This document shows, piece after piece, positions 1 through 11,842 of a stretch of DNA of 64,000 bases. A model generated the notes under the pieces. That model saw nothing but the letters and a program-made list of their open reading frames with translations. It made no database searches and was not told the DNA's origin. The first letter of the stretch is position 1, and each line of letters begins with the position of its first letter. Origin of the DNA: Lathyrus oleraceus (Eukaryota; Streptophyta; Magnoliopsida; Fabales; Fabaceae); assembly GCF_024323335.1 (NCBI RefSeq), contig NC_066579.1, forward strand, positions 360,642,397-360,706,396, in the 5' to 3' direction. The position numbers were made by a program, and so were the translations under genes.

Positions 1-1085
1 TGAGCGAAGAATAAAGAATATCTTTGAAGACACTTTGGACTTTGACATAAAAAACATTTTCTGAGAAATCCAGTCGAAGTGATCCTTGTGTAAGAGGTAA
101 TTTTTGTGTGAGACTTAGAAATGTTTCTAAGTTTAGATTGGTAATTCGACTAAGACAACTTTAAGGTTGCGTTCGACACATATGTTTGAATTTGAATAAA
201 AGAGGGATAACTTTATTTCGTTCTTATCCAATTTTAAAGAAAAGATGCATGGAACATTATGACGAATAGGAGACATGTCGAGTGCGACGTGTCATTAACT
301 GGGCGAAAAGTCGTTGGTATCGGTTATTTCGACTTAGTATATATAAGGGTCTTAGTATTAGGATTTCAGGGTGTTCAATTGATGTAGAAATACTCAAAAA
401 TTACTCAAAGTATCTAGCGTATTGAGAAAAGCGTCATTGAGAATGTACGTTTGATAATACCATTTCTTACATATCAATTAAAGTTTATTTATATTTTTTC
501 CAGAATTTATCTTCCATTGCAAGTCATTTTTCAAGCGCCTTTATTATACTTTTTTTTACATTCTGCAATTTATCTCTTTAAAACCTTTTAAATGAACAAT
601 CTTCATACATGAATATTTTCAAAGTGTTCATCATTTTCCAAATACAATTTCAAACAACAGCACATGTCATAGGATCAATGTGGTTGATCCTGTGAGTAAC
701 CAAAGTATCCTTGATTTGGAAGATCAACGGTTGTTTACTAATTTTCATGGTAAACAAGGATCCAACATCATTTGATTATGTGATCATTTCAACATTTAGG
801 TCATAAAATCTATATGCCTTGTTGTTTGCTGCATACCTAATGAATATAGATATAGGTTATACTAGCAAGTTTAACTCGCTTCGGATCCAGAATCCTAACA
901 TAAGCCAGACAACCCCAAGTTCTAAAGTAAAACATGTTTTCACTAATACAGAAAAGACATCTAATAACAGTTGGAAAAGGGATACAATCATGTCCGACCA
1001 ACCGATGTGAGATAAGGTGTGATTGTATGTATGGTTTTTTCCACCACGATCGTGCGATCGTGATTATAAGTAAAGTAGAACATAA
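1..1085. other. Gene-free AT-rich flank, LTR-like in part
   Basis: No supported coding region. A TATA-like stretch at 338-346 is followed by TA-rich transcribed-looking sequence, which resembles the U3/R part of a retroelement LTR, but no LTR ends or target duplication can be seen. A short perfect inverted repeat with 8-bp arms lies at 671-691. The small open frames here have no recognisable domains. Confidence 0.4.
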
Positions 1086-1217
1086 CCTATCACAACAGAT
1101 ACTTTAAACAACTATTGTTGTATGTCTCAACCTATCACAATAATTACTTTTAAAAACTGTTGTTGTGTGTCTCAACTTATCGCAACAGTTACTTTAAACA
1201 ACTCTTGTTGTATGTCT
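1086..1217. repeat. 45-bp tandem repeat, three units
   Basis: Units begin at 1086, 1131 and 1176. Each runs from a CYTATCRCAA start to a TGTTGTRTGTCT end, with a few substitutions between units. The period of 45 bp is exact between units 1 and 2. No function is evident. Confidence 0.85.
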
Positions 1218-1229
1218 TTTAATAAAATA

Positions 1230-1505
1230 AAAAAATGCAGCAGTAGAACAACAAGAACAAAAATAAAAAGACCAAGAACTACAACAGAACAACAAGAACA
1301 AGAATAACATCAAAAACAATAACAATAACAGCAACAACAAGAACAAAAATAAGAACAACAACAACAACAAGAAAAAGCAACAAAAACAACATCAACAACA
1401 ACAACAACAATAGCAAGAAGAAGAAGAAGAATAACAACAACAATAACAACAACAATAACAACAAAAATAACAACAAGAACAACAACAAGAACAACAACAA
1501 CTAAC
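1230..1505. repeat. CAA/AAC-rich microsatellite
   Basis: Nearly continuous degenerate trinucleotide repeat of CAA/AAC with GAA and AAT interruptions (a GAA run at about 1415-1430). It creates long artificial leucine/valine-rich open frames on the minus strand, which should not be taken as genes. Confidence 0.9.
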
Positions 1506-2824
1506 ATTGCTAACTTGAATCTATTTTTTCCTCGTCTCATTCAAGTTGGAGAAGAGGTGATAGAGTTCTAAAATTTGTTAATGAAAGAAATGATATTTTC
1601 GAGTTTTCGAGTTTTCTTCAATATCTCATAAGAAAATATCTTATTTTTAGACTTATGAACTCTATTCATAGCATAGAAAATAGTTAATAAAATTTCCCAC
1701 ATCAATAAAATGCAACACTAAAATCAAACATAATATCAACGACTAGTTTAATAAAAATTGTATTTTCTCTTTATATTTTACCATTCATTTAAAGAAAATA
1801 TGGGAGAATCGTTTTATATATAATTTCATTTAAAATATAAAAATTATTAAATAAACTAAAATCATATTCAATTTCCCTATCAGTCATTGAAAACGGAGGT
1901 TGTCATAAATTTAAACAATTATCTATTGCCTTGTCTCAGTATTATTGCAAAGTAGCAAAATTTCAAAGTAATAACAATACTTGGAAGCAGGGAATGCTAT
2001 TCAAAGGTGAAATAAATTATGCCATTCTGAGTTAGGAGCATTCGGATGACTATTTTTTTTTGCATTGTTTTGAGTTATGCATCTTGAGTTTCGTGGCTTG
2101 TTAATTAAGTTGTAATCAAATAACACTAACTCAAGTGTGTAGGTTGTATTTTTTAGTCATTTTTTCGAGCACAATGTAAGAATAAAAAAATAATATAAAA
2201 ATGTAGAAAATGTGATTGGAAAATATCCTATAAAAGTAAATAGTTTTAATGAAGATTGAATTAATTAATTTTTTTAATTTTTTGGAGTAAAAGAAAAAAA
2301 TAAAACAAAAATAAATAAATAAAGGGACTAGGAAATATCCTATAAAATTAAATGTTATTTGAAAAATAGAAATAATTAAGATTTTTTTATATTTCAAAGT
2401 TTGTGCGGTCAAACTTTATATAATATATTATATATATTCTGTTTTTCTATGGTATTTTCAAACTGTATTGACTTTCTTTAAATATAAATATATTTTTTAA
2501 TCAAAACTTATATATAAATTCCTTTTTAAATTATTAATTTCTTTTTAAACAAACATCTAATTGATATGACTGTCTGTCTTATTATTAACCATTGAATATA
2601 TGCAAAGAGTATTTTAAATACATTAATTATACTACCAAAAAATATTATTTAACAAATTAAATATAATAAATATTTATATTTAGGATCCGCTTGTTATATA
2701 TTTATAAAGAAATTTTTTTATAAATTATATTATATGATTTTTTCTTAATTAAATTATTTTAATCCAATATTTTTTTTTAATGTTTTTGATAAAGTGATAA
2801 TAATTTCTAGAAACTCTGTCGGCT
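1506..2824. other. AT-rich intergenic region upstream of CKX
   Basis: Very AT-rich spacer with homopolymer runs. I see no coding region, RNA gene or element ends. It would contain the distal promoter of the CKX gene. Confidence 0.6.
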
Positions 2825-2833
2825 TATATAAAT
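2825..2833 (+). promoter_or_regulatory. TATA box of CKX gene
   Basis: TATATAAAT lies 52 bp upstream of the chosen ATG at 2885, leaving a short 5' leader of about 20-30 nt if transcription starts about 30 bp downstream of the box. This is seen in sequence; promoter activity is inferred. Confidence 0.7.
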
Positions 2834-2884
2834 ACACACCAGTTGTCATCAATAGCACATAACCCTATTATCTTTCTCTCAAAA

Positions 2885-5338
2885 ATGTCATTAAAAGCTA
2901 TGATTTCAACTCTAATGTCTTTGCTATGGTTATCCATTATAGTATTCATCATCGTACATGCAAAACCAATAAAATCTCAAGAAATCACAATCCCTAGAAA
3001 ACTAGCTTCAAAGATTTCTCGTAACGCGCAAGTTCTTTCACAAGCCTCAACCGATTATGGCCATATCATTCACCAAAAACCATTTGGTGTTTTGGAACCA
3101 ACTTCAGTTAGTGATATTGCTAACTTGATAAAACATTCAAACTCTCTTCCTCAACCATTCACCATTTCTGCTAGAGGACAAGGCCATTCGGTTCTAGGGC
3201 AAGCCATGACAGATAATGGGATTGTTGTGAATATGACTCAACTCAATGGGGTTAAAAAAGGGTCTAGAATTGTTGTGTCTAATTGTGATGGGAAGAGTAC
3301 TTTGGATTGTTATGTTGATGTGGGTGGTGAACAAATGTGGATTGATGTTTTGAATGAAACACTTAAACATGGAGTTACACCTCTCTCTTTGACTGATTAC
3401 TTGTATTTGAGTGTTGGTGGTACTCTCTCTAATGCTGGAATTAGTGGCCAAACTTTTAGATTTGGACCTCAAGTCTCTAATGTTCTTGAATTGGATGTTA
3501 TTACAGGTTTGAATTCATTATTTCATTTTCAAATGTTTTGATCCATAGTTTTAAATTGCGGATACAGATGTTGTTGCAGATATTGCGGATATTGTGATAC
3601 AGATTACGATTACGACTATCGCAGCATGAATTTATTTTTTATCATCATAAAATATTAGATTTATTTGGTCTAATGCAGCCGTTGCAATATTATGAAGCTG
3701 TCTTTGTAGCATTACAATGCAACTGTTGTGATGTTATGAAACGGCCTATGTAACGTTATGATGCAGTGTTTAGTGTGACTTATAATCACACGAAAGTTGC
3801 AGTCTGATGCGAATACTATTGCGATATTATGAAACGGCCTATGTAACATTATTATGTGGTTTTTAGTATAATCACATCAAAATTACATTCCGATACAGAT
3901 GCGAACATCGTTGCAACTGCAATATTATTGTCAGCTATTGCAACGATAATACTGTGATGCAGTCCACAATTTAAATCCTTGGTTTGTCCAAATAAAAACG
4001 CGTTTAATTATTTCTAATGAATATGAATTTGTTGTCATTTTGATAGGATTAGGCGAGGTTGTAACTTGTTCATCGAGTAAGAATTCAAAGCTATTTTATG
4101 CCGTTCTCGGAGGATTAGGTCAATTTGGAGTGATAACTAGGGCAAGAATACCTCTTGGATCTGCACCAAGAAGAGTAAAGTTTTATAAAAAAAATTATAT
4201 ACATATTTAAATAAAAAGGTTTACAATAAAATACATGTGTTATATTTGTTTTTTTTTTTTTTTGGCAGGTGAAGTGGCTACGTCTAATTTACAACGACTT
4301 CTCTGCATTTTCAAAGGACCAAGAACATTTAATCTCATTCAATAAAAAAGATGACATCAATGGAGCAAATTATGTTGAAGGATTGCTTCTATTGAACAAG
4401 CAACACTTAGATCTTTCCTTTTATCCACCTTCTGATCATCCAAGAATCACATCTCTAGTAGCTCAAAATGGCATCACCTATGTCCTAGAACTTGTCAAAT
4501 ATTATGACACAAATTCTCAACAACTTATCGAAGAGGTCATTTCGTCAAACCTAGCAATATTGATTTCTCTCCGTTGATATAAAATTTGTGAACTTTTTTT
4601 TAAATTATTTATACTAATCTGAATAGGTAGTTGACGATTTGATCGGAGAATTAAAGTTTGTGCCTACATTTATGTTTCAAAAAGATGTGACATATGAAGA
4701 ATTTCTAGACAGAGTTCATACCGATGAACTATTTCTTAGACCAAAAGGACTTTGGGATATTCCTCATCCTTGGTTAAACATGTTCATACCAAAATCTAGA
4801 ATCTCAGATTTTAATGAAGGTGTATTCAAGAACATTATTCTTAAACAAAGCATCAGTGCTGGAGTTTCTATAGTCTACCCCATGAACCGAAACACGTAAG
4901 TTTTTCTATAAAATTACGAAGTACCAATATCAGAAACACGACACTAACACCGACACTGACAGAGCCCTGTTATGAAGTGTCTGGTGTTACATAAGTTATA
5001 AGATTATTTAAATATGAAAATATTAAAGTTGTACTTGTATTAACAGGTGGGAAGATAGAATGTCAACAGTTATACCAGATGAAGATGTGTTCTACCTTGT
5101 AGCTTTTTTGCATGCTGCAAAAGGGTTGGAGGAGGTGAAAAAGTTCCAAGCCCAAAACCATGAGATATTGAAGTTTTGTAATGATGCTGGTATTAAGATT
5201 AAGGAATATCTTGCTGGAAACAAAACACATCAAGAATGGATTCAACACTTTGGGTCAAAATGGAAACTATTTGAAGATAAGAAAACTAAATTTGATCCCA
5301 AAAGAATATTGTCTCCTGGACAAGGAATTTTTCAATAG
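2885..5338 (+). CDS. CKX: Cytokinin dehydrogenase (CKX), five exons, apparently intact
   Basis: FAD-dependent cytokinin oxidase/dehydrogenase, which irreversibly cleaves the N6 isoprenoid side chain of cytokinins. Exons that keep frame: 2885-3506, 4047-4174, 4269-4535, 4627-4895, 5047-5338, all with GT-AG introns, totalling 1578 nt (525 aa), the usual CKX length. Residues 1-30 form a hydrophobic signal peptide or anchor, so the product is probably secretory or vacuolar. The FAD-linking GHS motif is at residues 100-102 (His101), in the context ARGQGHSVLGQA. Exon 2 encodes the conserved YAVLGGLGQFGVITRAR region, and the C-terminus ends in ILSPGQGIFQ, as in the family. The ATG at 2885 was chosen because it begins the signal peptide just after the TATA box. 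Intron 1 carries a MITE and another lies 41 bp past the stop. Exon-1-like pseudogenes sit on the opposite strand at 16226-28005. Which CKX subgroup it belongs to is not resolved. Confidence 0.95.
3549..3976. mobile_element. MITE in CKX intron 1
   Basis: About 430 bp bounded by near-inverted ends: TTTTAAATTGCGG on the left and its imperfect complement (CCACAATTTAAA) on the right. The interior is rich in GCAATATTATGA-like and TGCRGT motifs. The ends match those of the element at 5379-5706, so both belong to one family. No clear target duplication was found, so superfamily is unassigned (possibly Mutator-like). Confidence 0.6.
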
Positions 5339-5378
5339 ATGATGTTAGTTGGATACAGAAGTTTTATATAGGAACCAT

Positions 5379-5706
5379 GTTTTTAAATTGCGGTTGCGGT
5401 TGCGGTTGCAGGTGATGCGATTGCGGTCATTACGCTTGTTGCGATGCGCATTGCGGGTGCTGAGATCTGAATTTTTATAGGTAGGTGTTTGGAATACAAT
5501 ATTGAAAAACACTTATGTTAAGTTTTTTAATTAGTAAATTGAGTTTTAGGATTCTAATATTTCGTTTTTTTTTATTAAAATACTTGAAGAATCATGAATG
5601 AAATTATTTGATATGATTTTTAATATAGTTGAAGGTGTAATTTTAAAATCACACCGCAATTGCGTCTGATACGGTGCAATTGCGGTTGCGGACCGCAATT
5701 TAAAAC
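5379..5706. mobile_element. MITE directly 3' of CKX
   Basis: A 328-bp element with terminal inverted repeats GTTTTTAAATTGCGG (left) and the complement of GTTTTAAATTGCGG (right). Subterminal GCGGTTGCGGTTGCGG arrays occur at one end and related GCAATTGCGGTTGCGG at the other. It begins 41 bp after the CKX stop codon, so it could supply the 3' end of the transcript. It is the same family as the intron-1 element. Confidence 0.75.
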
Positions 5707-6799
5707 TATCATGAGAGGTTTTGTATTTTTTTAAAATAAAAATGCAGGAAGATGTGTGAATGTGATTTTATTTAAAAATAAACGGCTGGATACTGATTTA
5801 AAATAAAATTTGCATATAACTTTGATGATGAATAAGAGAGTATTTAATATGAAATTTGAAATAAATTTTTAATGTAGGATTTATGAAGTGATTTTTAATT
5901 TAAATTATGAAATTGTTATATTTTTTGGTCGGAAAATTGTTAGAACGGTACCTCTGATTTTCACTAGAGTTTGGGTTGAGTATTATAATATCTTCATATC
6001 TACCGTATGAAAAAATTCATCCGAACTCATATTTGCATGGATATCAATTTTTATACTCGTATCCGTATTTTATGGATATTTAAATACTCATATATATAGA
6101 TGCACCAATTATCTGCATTTCTAATAAAAACAAATCGATAAATTAAAAAATATCATATCATTTATATATATTTAACAACATGAACAAAAAAAATTAATTT
6201 TTTATTGTTGAGCTATGAAACAATCGAACACTTATTTCTAAATGTGTAATAGTTTAATAGTGATGTATTTTTTAAAAGTGATAGATATATAATATTATAT
6301 AATAATATAAATAAAAATATAAAATATATATTGTGCTGTTATGGAGCGGAGAGGATACTAAGGTATCCGCACACGTATCTATATCCGCTTATTTTAATGG
6401 ATAATTACTCATCATCATGCTTGTATTTATTTTGCAGATTTTTATCTTATCTATTATGAGTATTTTTTACAGATGCGCTACAATTGTTATCCTAGTTTTC
6501 ACATTTATATTTCTTTTTTATATTTAAAATAATTTTTTGATGAAGCATAAATACGTGATCAAATTAAAATACTTTCTTTGTTTCAAGTTTTACAATATTT
6601 TGATCCTTTTATAAAAATTAAAGAAAGTAGTTAATTTGTTTGAAAAATAAAAATTTAGAAAATTAAAAAAAAGTAATAAATAATAGATGATAAAATAGGA
6701 AATCAAATATTAATATTTCATTGTGAAATTACTTATAAATTAAGACAGTTTATTTCAAAGAGATATAATTTAGGATGAAGAGATTATTTATTTTGGGAA
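5707..6799. other. AT-rich spacer with decayed repeat
   Basis: No gene seen. The part from about 5990 to 6490 has repeated GGATAT/TATCCG words in both orientations (for example near 6050-6080 and 6350-6390), which suggests an old hAT-like MITE, but I could not fix its ends. Confidence 0.4.
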
Positions 6800-8072
6800 C
6801 CTAACCTTACATTTACATTTGGAGAACACTCCAATTTGAATGTTGCACATACTTACATGAGCCATCTCCCTAAAAGGAGTAACCAGGTAGCACTAGTCTT
6901 TAAATTTGTACGCTATCAGAATAGACCTTGAACTCTTAATATTTAGTATACACTTTTTTGTCTTCTTTGGGGGAAAGTACTCCCTCGTTCGAAGAACGAC
7001 CCACCTCGATAAAAGTATATTCTAGACCATCCTTACCAGCGATGATGGATACGACATCTAATGTTTTTTATCTACCCACACAAATGAATTGTCTCATGTC
7101 ATGTTCGGTATTCATTTTAGAGTTATTACGAACACATAAAAAGAATGATCTGAGTATGATCACGAGATTTGAATTCCAACCATTATCTCACCTGTCGTCT
7201 ATGGAGTCGCAACTAAAAGCACGATGATGTGTTTTGATATAAGTTTGAGTTTAACGTTTCTATGCAGACCCTCTTCTTGTAGGTCTTGATCCCTGGATCT
7301 ATGCAAAATCCTACAATTCTACATTGGCCACGTCATCTATTGCTTAACACCACACACACTCTTTGGTTCAGATACATCTACCCTATGGATCCAACAACAC
7401 AATCCTGGTCCAAGAAATACTTTCACCACACCTCAACAACACTCTCCTCAGTTCACTACTCTTTATTGCACTTCAAACATTTCTTTTACAATTCAAGCAA
7501 GTTCCATTTCTTTTTCTATTCAATCAACTATTTTCTTTTCTTTTATCACATAAATCTTTTTCAAAACAATTTCCTTTCCCTTTCATATAAGAACTGTTAT
7601 AATATGTTCCTTAGCAGTCAGACTAAAAGCTTGGAGCATCTGACTAAGGATCAGAATCAGTTAACGTCTATACACTTCTAGGATACAATTATAACTGTTC
7701 CCTAAAATCAACCAACACATCTGTATTTTCGACCACGAACTATGGAGCTCTGATTTTTCATTTCAATATGAGAACACGTAGGCACGAGGGTTCGAATCCT
7801 TTATGAGCACACTAATTAATAAACTTGTTCCCCTTTTATAAGTAGCCTTCAGATAGTAACACTCATTCGCGCAGAGAACAATCAAAATGGCTTCCGTTTA
7901 GTACAACGGATATGAGGGGTGTTAATATCTTCCCCTTGCATAACCGACTTTTTTACCCTTTTCTCTTCCCCTTAGATTTTATCGATATTTTCCATTTCCT
8001 TCGGGAATAAAATAAAGTTTGGCGGTGACTATGTTGTATCTTCGAGCGTGTGATGCGTTCAGGTATTTTTCG
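6800..8072 (+). mobile_element. Ogre/Tat-like Ty3/gypsy LTR remnant (3' part)
   Basis: The segment at 7915-8040 has the same layout as the 3' ends of the long LTRs at 54317-59192 and 59637-64000: a GGGGTGYTAAYAYCTTCCC block, then TGCATAACCGAC, then a GGCGGTGACT/GGTGGCGACT block. LTR sequence resumes at 10790 after the inserted hAT element. The left boundary is not visible and no internal gag-pol remains. Assignment to the Ogre/Tat lineage is by family knowledge. Confidence 0.6.
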
Positions 8073-8269
8073 TAGGGGTGGCAATTGGATCAATTAAGAC
8101 GAAATTCATACAATCCATCCACTAAAAAACCATTCAATTCATCCATTACATAAAAACTAAGTTAATGGATTGAATTAAATTCATCCATTTATATGTATGG
8201 ATTGATCCAATTCATCCAACACATTTTAATGAACCAATGGATTTTTTTTATCTCCATTAGATTTTTTTT

Positions 8270-8750
8270 TTAAAAATGGAAAAAAAAAATAATTTTTTTA
8301 AATATTAAAAAACCATTTTTTTGGAAAATACAAAAGTAGATTTTTTTCCCCAAAAAATGAAAAAAAATCGAATTTTCCTGAAAATAAAAAAATCATTTTT
8401 TTGAAAAATACTAAAAGTAAATTTTATTTTCAAAACAGTCATTTTTTTACGAAAAATACAAAAAAAAGTCAATTTTTTTTAAAAAAATAGTTTTTTCGAA
8501 AATACAAAAAAATGATTTTTTTTCATGAAAAATTTAAAAAAAATGATTTTTTTCCAAAAAATACAAAAAAAAATTGATTTTTCTCGAAAATATAAGTGAT
8601 TTTTTTTTTGGAAAAAAATAAAATACAAAAAATCAATTTTTTTTCTAAAAATAAATCGATTTTTTTGAAAGAAAAAGATGATTTTTTCAGAAATAAAAAA
8701 AAAAGTAAAATAAAAAATCCTTTTTTTCAAAAAATAAATAAATTATGGTT
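8270..8750. repeat. Degenerate A/T-run tandem repeat inside the hAT element
   Basis: Alternating A-runs and T-runs separated by TGAT, TCGAAAAT and ACAAAA words at irregular intervals of about 30 bp. It produces phenylalanine/lysine-rich false open frames in both strands. Confidence 0.75.
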
Positions 8751-8977
8751 TCGTTCATTAAAAATACTAGCGTTCAGACGGGCACGGTGTCCGTCTGCCC
8801 GCTTTTTTTAATGCGCACAGCGGAGAAAAATAAATGTTTGTTTTTTTTTATGAGATTTCTATTGTACGTCATATTAAAAATAATATTATTACACTTTGAA
8901 AATGGTAAGAGTTCTAAATTAAGTCTTCCATCCTAAATATATATATGATCCCTTGGAAATGTCTGTTTGTAATGATG

Positions 8978-9145
8978 CCCGTATTGTTTACCAAAATCAT
9001 GATCGAATGCAACGATAATAATCATAAATATTCATCTTTCTTTTATGGAAAAACCACTTTCGTATTGTTTACCAAAATCCCCTATATTCATCTTTCTTTT
9101 ATGGAAAAACCACTTTCGTATTGTTTACCAAAATCCCCTATGAAT
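8978..9145. repeat. Direct repeats of about 56-80 bp
   Basis: CGTATTGTTTACCAAAATC begins at 8980, 9061 and 9117, each associated with the block TATTCATCTTTCTTTTATGG. The second and third units are 56 bp apart and almost identical, suggesting recent local duplication within the Helitron. Confidence 0.85.
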
Positions 9146-9899
9146 AAATATCATGTTATATCAGTATTCCCTTTACTCTCTCTCTCGTTTGCCCGCTTTT
9201 TTTAATGCACACAGCAAAGAAAATTAAATGTAAATTTTTCTTTTTATGAGATTTCTATTGTATGAAGCATTAAAAATAATATTATTACACTTTGAAAATG
9301 ATAAACAAAGATATTCAAAATTATATTAAAGCATACAAAGTACTATTGATACTGTGTAATCAATGACATTCTCTAAAAGGAATGCCGAACATGAAATTTT
9401 TATACGAAGTATTTTCTTTTTCCCTGCAATTGTTTTCCGTGGTAAAGAAAAAATGTAAGACTCTCAAATTAGAATTTTTTTAGATAAAAAGATAGTAAAA
9501 TTAATTGTAAGTAGTGTAATATAGTTTTTTTTACCTTATGAAGATTTGTATTAATTCTTCATACATCCATTTATCAATGCACTCTTGAGATTTATAAAAC
9601 TACAAATACATGAGAAAACGTCATATCATCAAAGAAATACATTCAAAACGTTTGACTCATTTGAATATAATAAGGTTTATTGTAACACAAATAAATGTAT
9701 ACCTAAAGAGTGGAGATACTTTGTTTTAGTCTTGATTTAATAGAACAACAACTCTGACTTATTTCTGAATTACTTGGATTTTTGGTTAAAAAAAAAAGAA
9801 AATAATGGACTTAGTAAATATACATGGTTTTATTTACATAAACCACTAATAGAAGGTAAATTCATGAATTCAAAAATATTCTTAAATGAATAAAATAAA

Positions 9900-9901
<2 letters not shown>

Positions 9902-9998
<97 letters not shown>

Positions 9999-10000
9999 TC
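9902..10000. repeat. (CT)n microsatellite
   Basis: About 99 bp of nearly uninterrupted CT dinucleotide with a single G interruption near 9986, inside the Helitron. Confidence 0.97.
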
Positions 10001-10797
10001 CCCCTCTCTTCTGGAATCTGTCTTATAACAACGATAAAAAAATGTAAATTCACAAAATTCTAGTATCCGCTTAAAATTAAGTTGAAAATTTCAAATTTTC
10101 CGAAATTTTTACAGGATATCATGATCATTCCATTCCAAACGAATATGCCAGACTTAATTGGAGAGTGTCAAGTTAAATATTGTCATGGCTTATATTTCCT
10201 ATGTGATTCTCTATTATATTTCACTAATATTAAAAAAAGTAATAATTAAATTTCTTTAATGTTCATATGATGCAATATAAACCAAAAGAAAGAGAACTTA
10301 CATCGTCAAAGTTGTTGATTTTATATTTTTAATATAACATCTTCAGTGACCAAGTGATATAAAAAAAATTGTAGTGAAAGAAAAATATTTATGAATTAAC
10401 TAAAAGGGAGAGAGAAAAAGAAATAAATGATTTTTAAGTAAAAGAAAGTGAGAATTATTTTAAATTAAAAGATAAGAAAGTTACTAACCACTTTATTTTG
10501 TAACTGATGTAAGTTGCCAAGAACATAATTTTTTAAATTATATTATGTTATTTATTTAAAAAGAAACTAAAGGGTGTCAAAATTAGGCCACTCCAAAATC
10601 ATGTATTCCCTTTATATATAGGTATAGATGATGATTGACGGATTGGATGAATTTTATTCTTAATAAATGGATTAGATTGGATATTTGTATGAAACTTTTA
10701 ATGGATTGTTATAGACTAATGGATTATTTTGATCCATCCATTAACAATCCAATCTATATTTATCAAATCCATTTATTTTGTCACCACTAATTTTCCG

Positions 10798-11091
10798 TGG
10801 CACGACAGGTTCTAGGGCCTATGGAGAAGGCATTGATTTGTCCTAAAAAGCACAAAACTAAGACACTATCAAAATGAATTATATTAACGAGTGATTATAT
10901 CTAAAGGAAAAAAGCTTCTATAAATCCTAACAAATCTCCTGTAAAAAGAACCACATACGTCAAATTATGACACAGAGAGTATCTTCTTCCCATCATGTGT
11001 ATGCTTCTTCTATTATTAGAAACATTGAACCATCGTCTAATAAACATGTTGTCAATATGATTGTCGAAAACAAGTTGTGTAAAATTAAATA
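10798..11091. other. Spacer between hAT and copia elements
   Basis: The first tens of bases continue the Ogre-like LTR end interrupted at 8072. The remainder, up to the copia target site at 11087-11091, has no recognisable gene. It may be part of the older copia fragment that reappears after 15580, but this cannot be shown. Confidence 0.4.
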
Positions 11092-11301
11092 TGACAGAAA
11101 GAAGCGAGTAATTTTATGAACTTCTGTATTTTATTGGAATGTAAAATTGGACTTTATACATACAAAACAAACTTTAGCTATTCTACTAATAATGACAAAT
11201 AGTAAATACTCTTAATTTTCCCACTGTCTCTTAACCTTCCAAAACTCTCCATTCACTTATTATTAAAACCCACTAACTCTAGCATTTAAGTTTATTCAAC
11301 A
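11092..11301 (-). repeat. 3' LTR of the copia element
   Basis: A 210-bp direct repeat of 15367-15576. It is adjacent to the target duplication AAATA on the left and to the polypurine tract on the right. Confidence 0.95.
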
Positions 11302-11317
11302 AAACTCCTCTGTAAAC

Positions 11318-11836
11318 TTAAATGCTTCTTCCATTCATCATTCCTATCAACTTCTTGCCTCTGTCGAAGATTTCCTTTGATAGTGGTTTTGTGAAGATAT
11401 CAGCTGCTTGGTCCTTACTTGCTACATGCTTCAATTCGACACTTCCTTCCTTCACGTGTTCTCGAATAAAGTGAAAACGAACGTCAATGTGTTTGCTCCT
11501 TTCATGGTTTACTGGATTCTTTGCTAACTCAATTGCTGACCTGTTGTCAACTTGTATTATTGTAGCTTCTTTCTGTTCTAGCTCCATTTTACTCATCAAT
11601 CTTCTGAGCCATATTGCATGACAAACGCACCAGGATGCTGCTACATATTTTGCTTCACATGTCGAAAGTGTTACTATTGGCTGCTTTTTAGAAAGCCAAG
11701 TAAACGCAGTATTTCCCATGAAAAACACATATCCAGAAGTGCTTTTTCGATCATCTATGTCTCCGCACCAATCACTGTCAGAGTAACCAACCAACTTGTA
11801 TTTGTTTGAATTCGAGTAAAACATCCCAAGTGACAC
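11318..11836 (-). pseudogene. RNase H segment of copia pol, cut off by an in-frame stop
   Basis: In the same frame as the polyprotein and separated from it only by the TAA at 11845-11843. It shows the copia RNase H hallmarks GYSDSDWCGD, TSGYVF, STCEAKYVAAS and the conserved SKHIDVRFHFIREHV block, and ends 16 bp before the 3' LTR. Without readthrough this domain would not be made, so the copy probably cannot transpose on its own. Confidence 0.93.
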
Positions 11837-11842
11837 TGTTCC

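Larger units (their letters stand above)
8767..10628 (-). mobile_element. Non-autonomous Helitron
   Basis: Read on the minus strand it begins TCTATACC followed by TATATATAAAGGG (right end, 10628) and ends in a GC-rich hairpin (arms CAGACGG/CCGTCTG at 8776-8799) followed closely by CTAG at 8770-8767. It lies between an A on the left and a T on the right of the plus strand, the expected A^T insertion without target duplication. The hairpin-to-CTAG spacing is shorter than usual. It has no Rep/helicase and so is non-autonomous. The block at 8800-8925, just inside the 3' hairpin, recurs at 9190-9300, so the 3' part is partly duplicated. Confidence 0.65.
8073..10789. mobile_element. hAT-type non-autonomous element, split by a Helitron
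   Basis: The left end is TAGGGGTGGCAA and the right end is the complement of TAGTGGTGACAA, imperfect terminal inverted repeats typical of plant hAT MITEs. It is flanked by an 8-bp target duplication with one mismatch (ATTTTTCG at 8065-8072, ATTTTCCG at 10790-10797). Subterminal arms share GGATT/AATCC and ATCCATTA words in opposite orientation. No transposase is present. Removing the Helitron at 8767-10628 leaves an element of about 855 bp. It landed near the end of the Ogre-like LTR. Confidence 0.8.

Noticed and set aside
1279..1540. Long leucine/valine-rich open frames on the minus strand
   Set aside because: They are translations of the CAA/AAC microsatellite and have no start context or domain.
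4269..5338. Separate short CKX-like open frames as independent genes
   Set aside because: They are exons 3-5 of one spliced gene; frames join exactly to 525 codons.
8479..8811. Phe/Lys-rich open frames in both strands
   Set aside because: They come from A-run/T-run repeats inside a hAT element.
9862..10053. Open frame rich in alternating Arg-Glu
   Set aside because: It is the translation of the (CT)n microsatellite.
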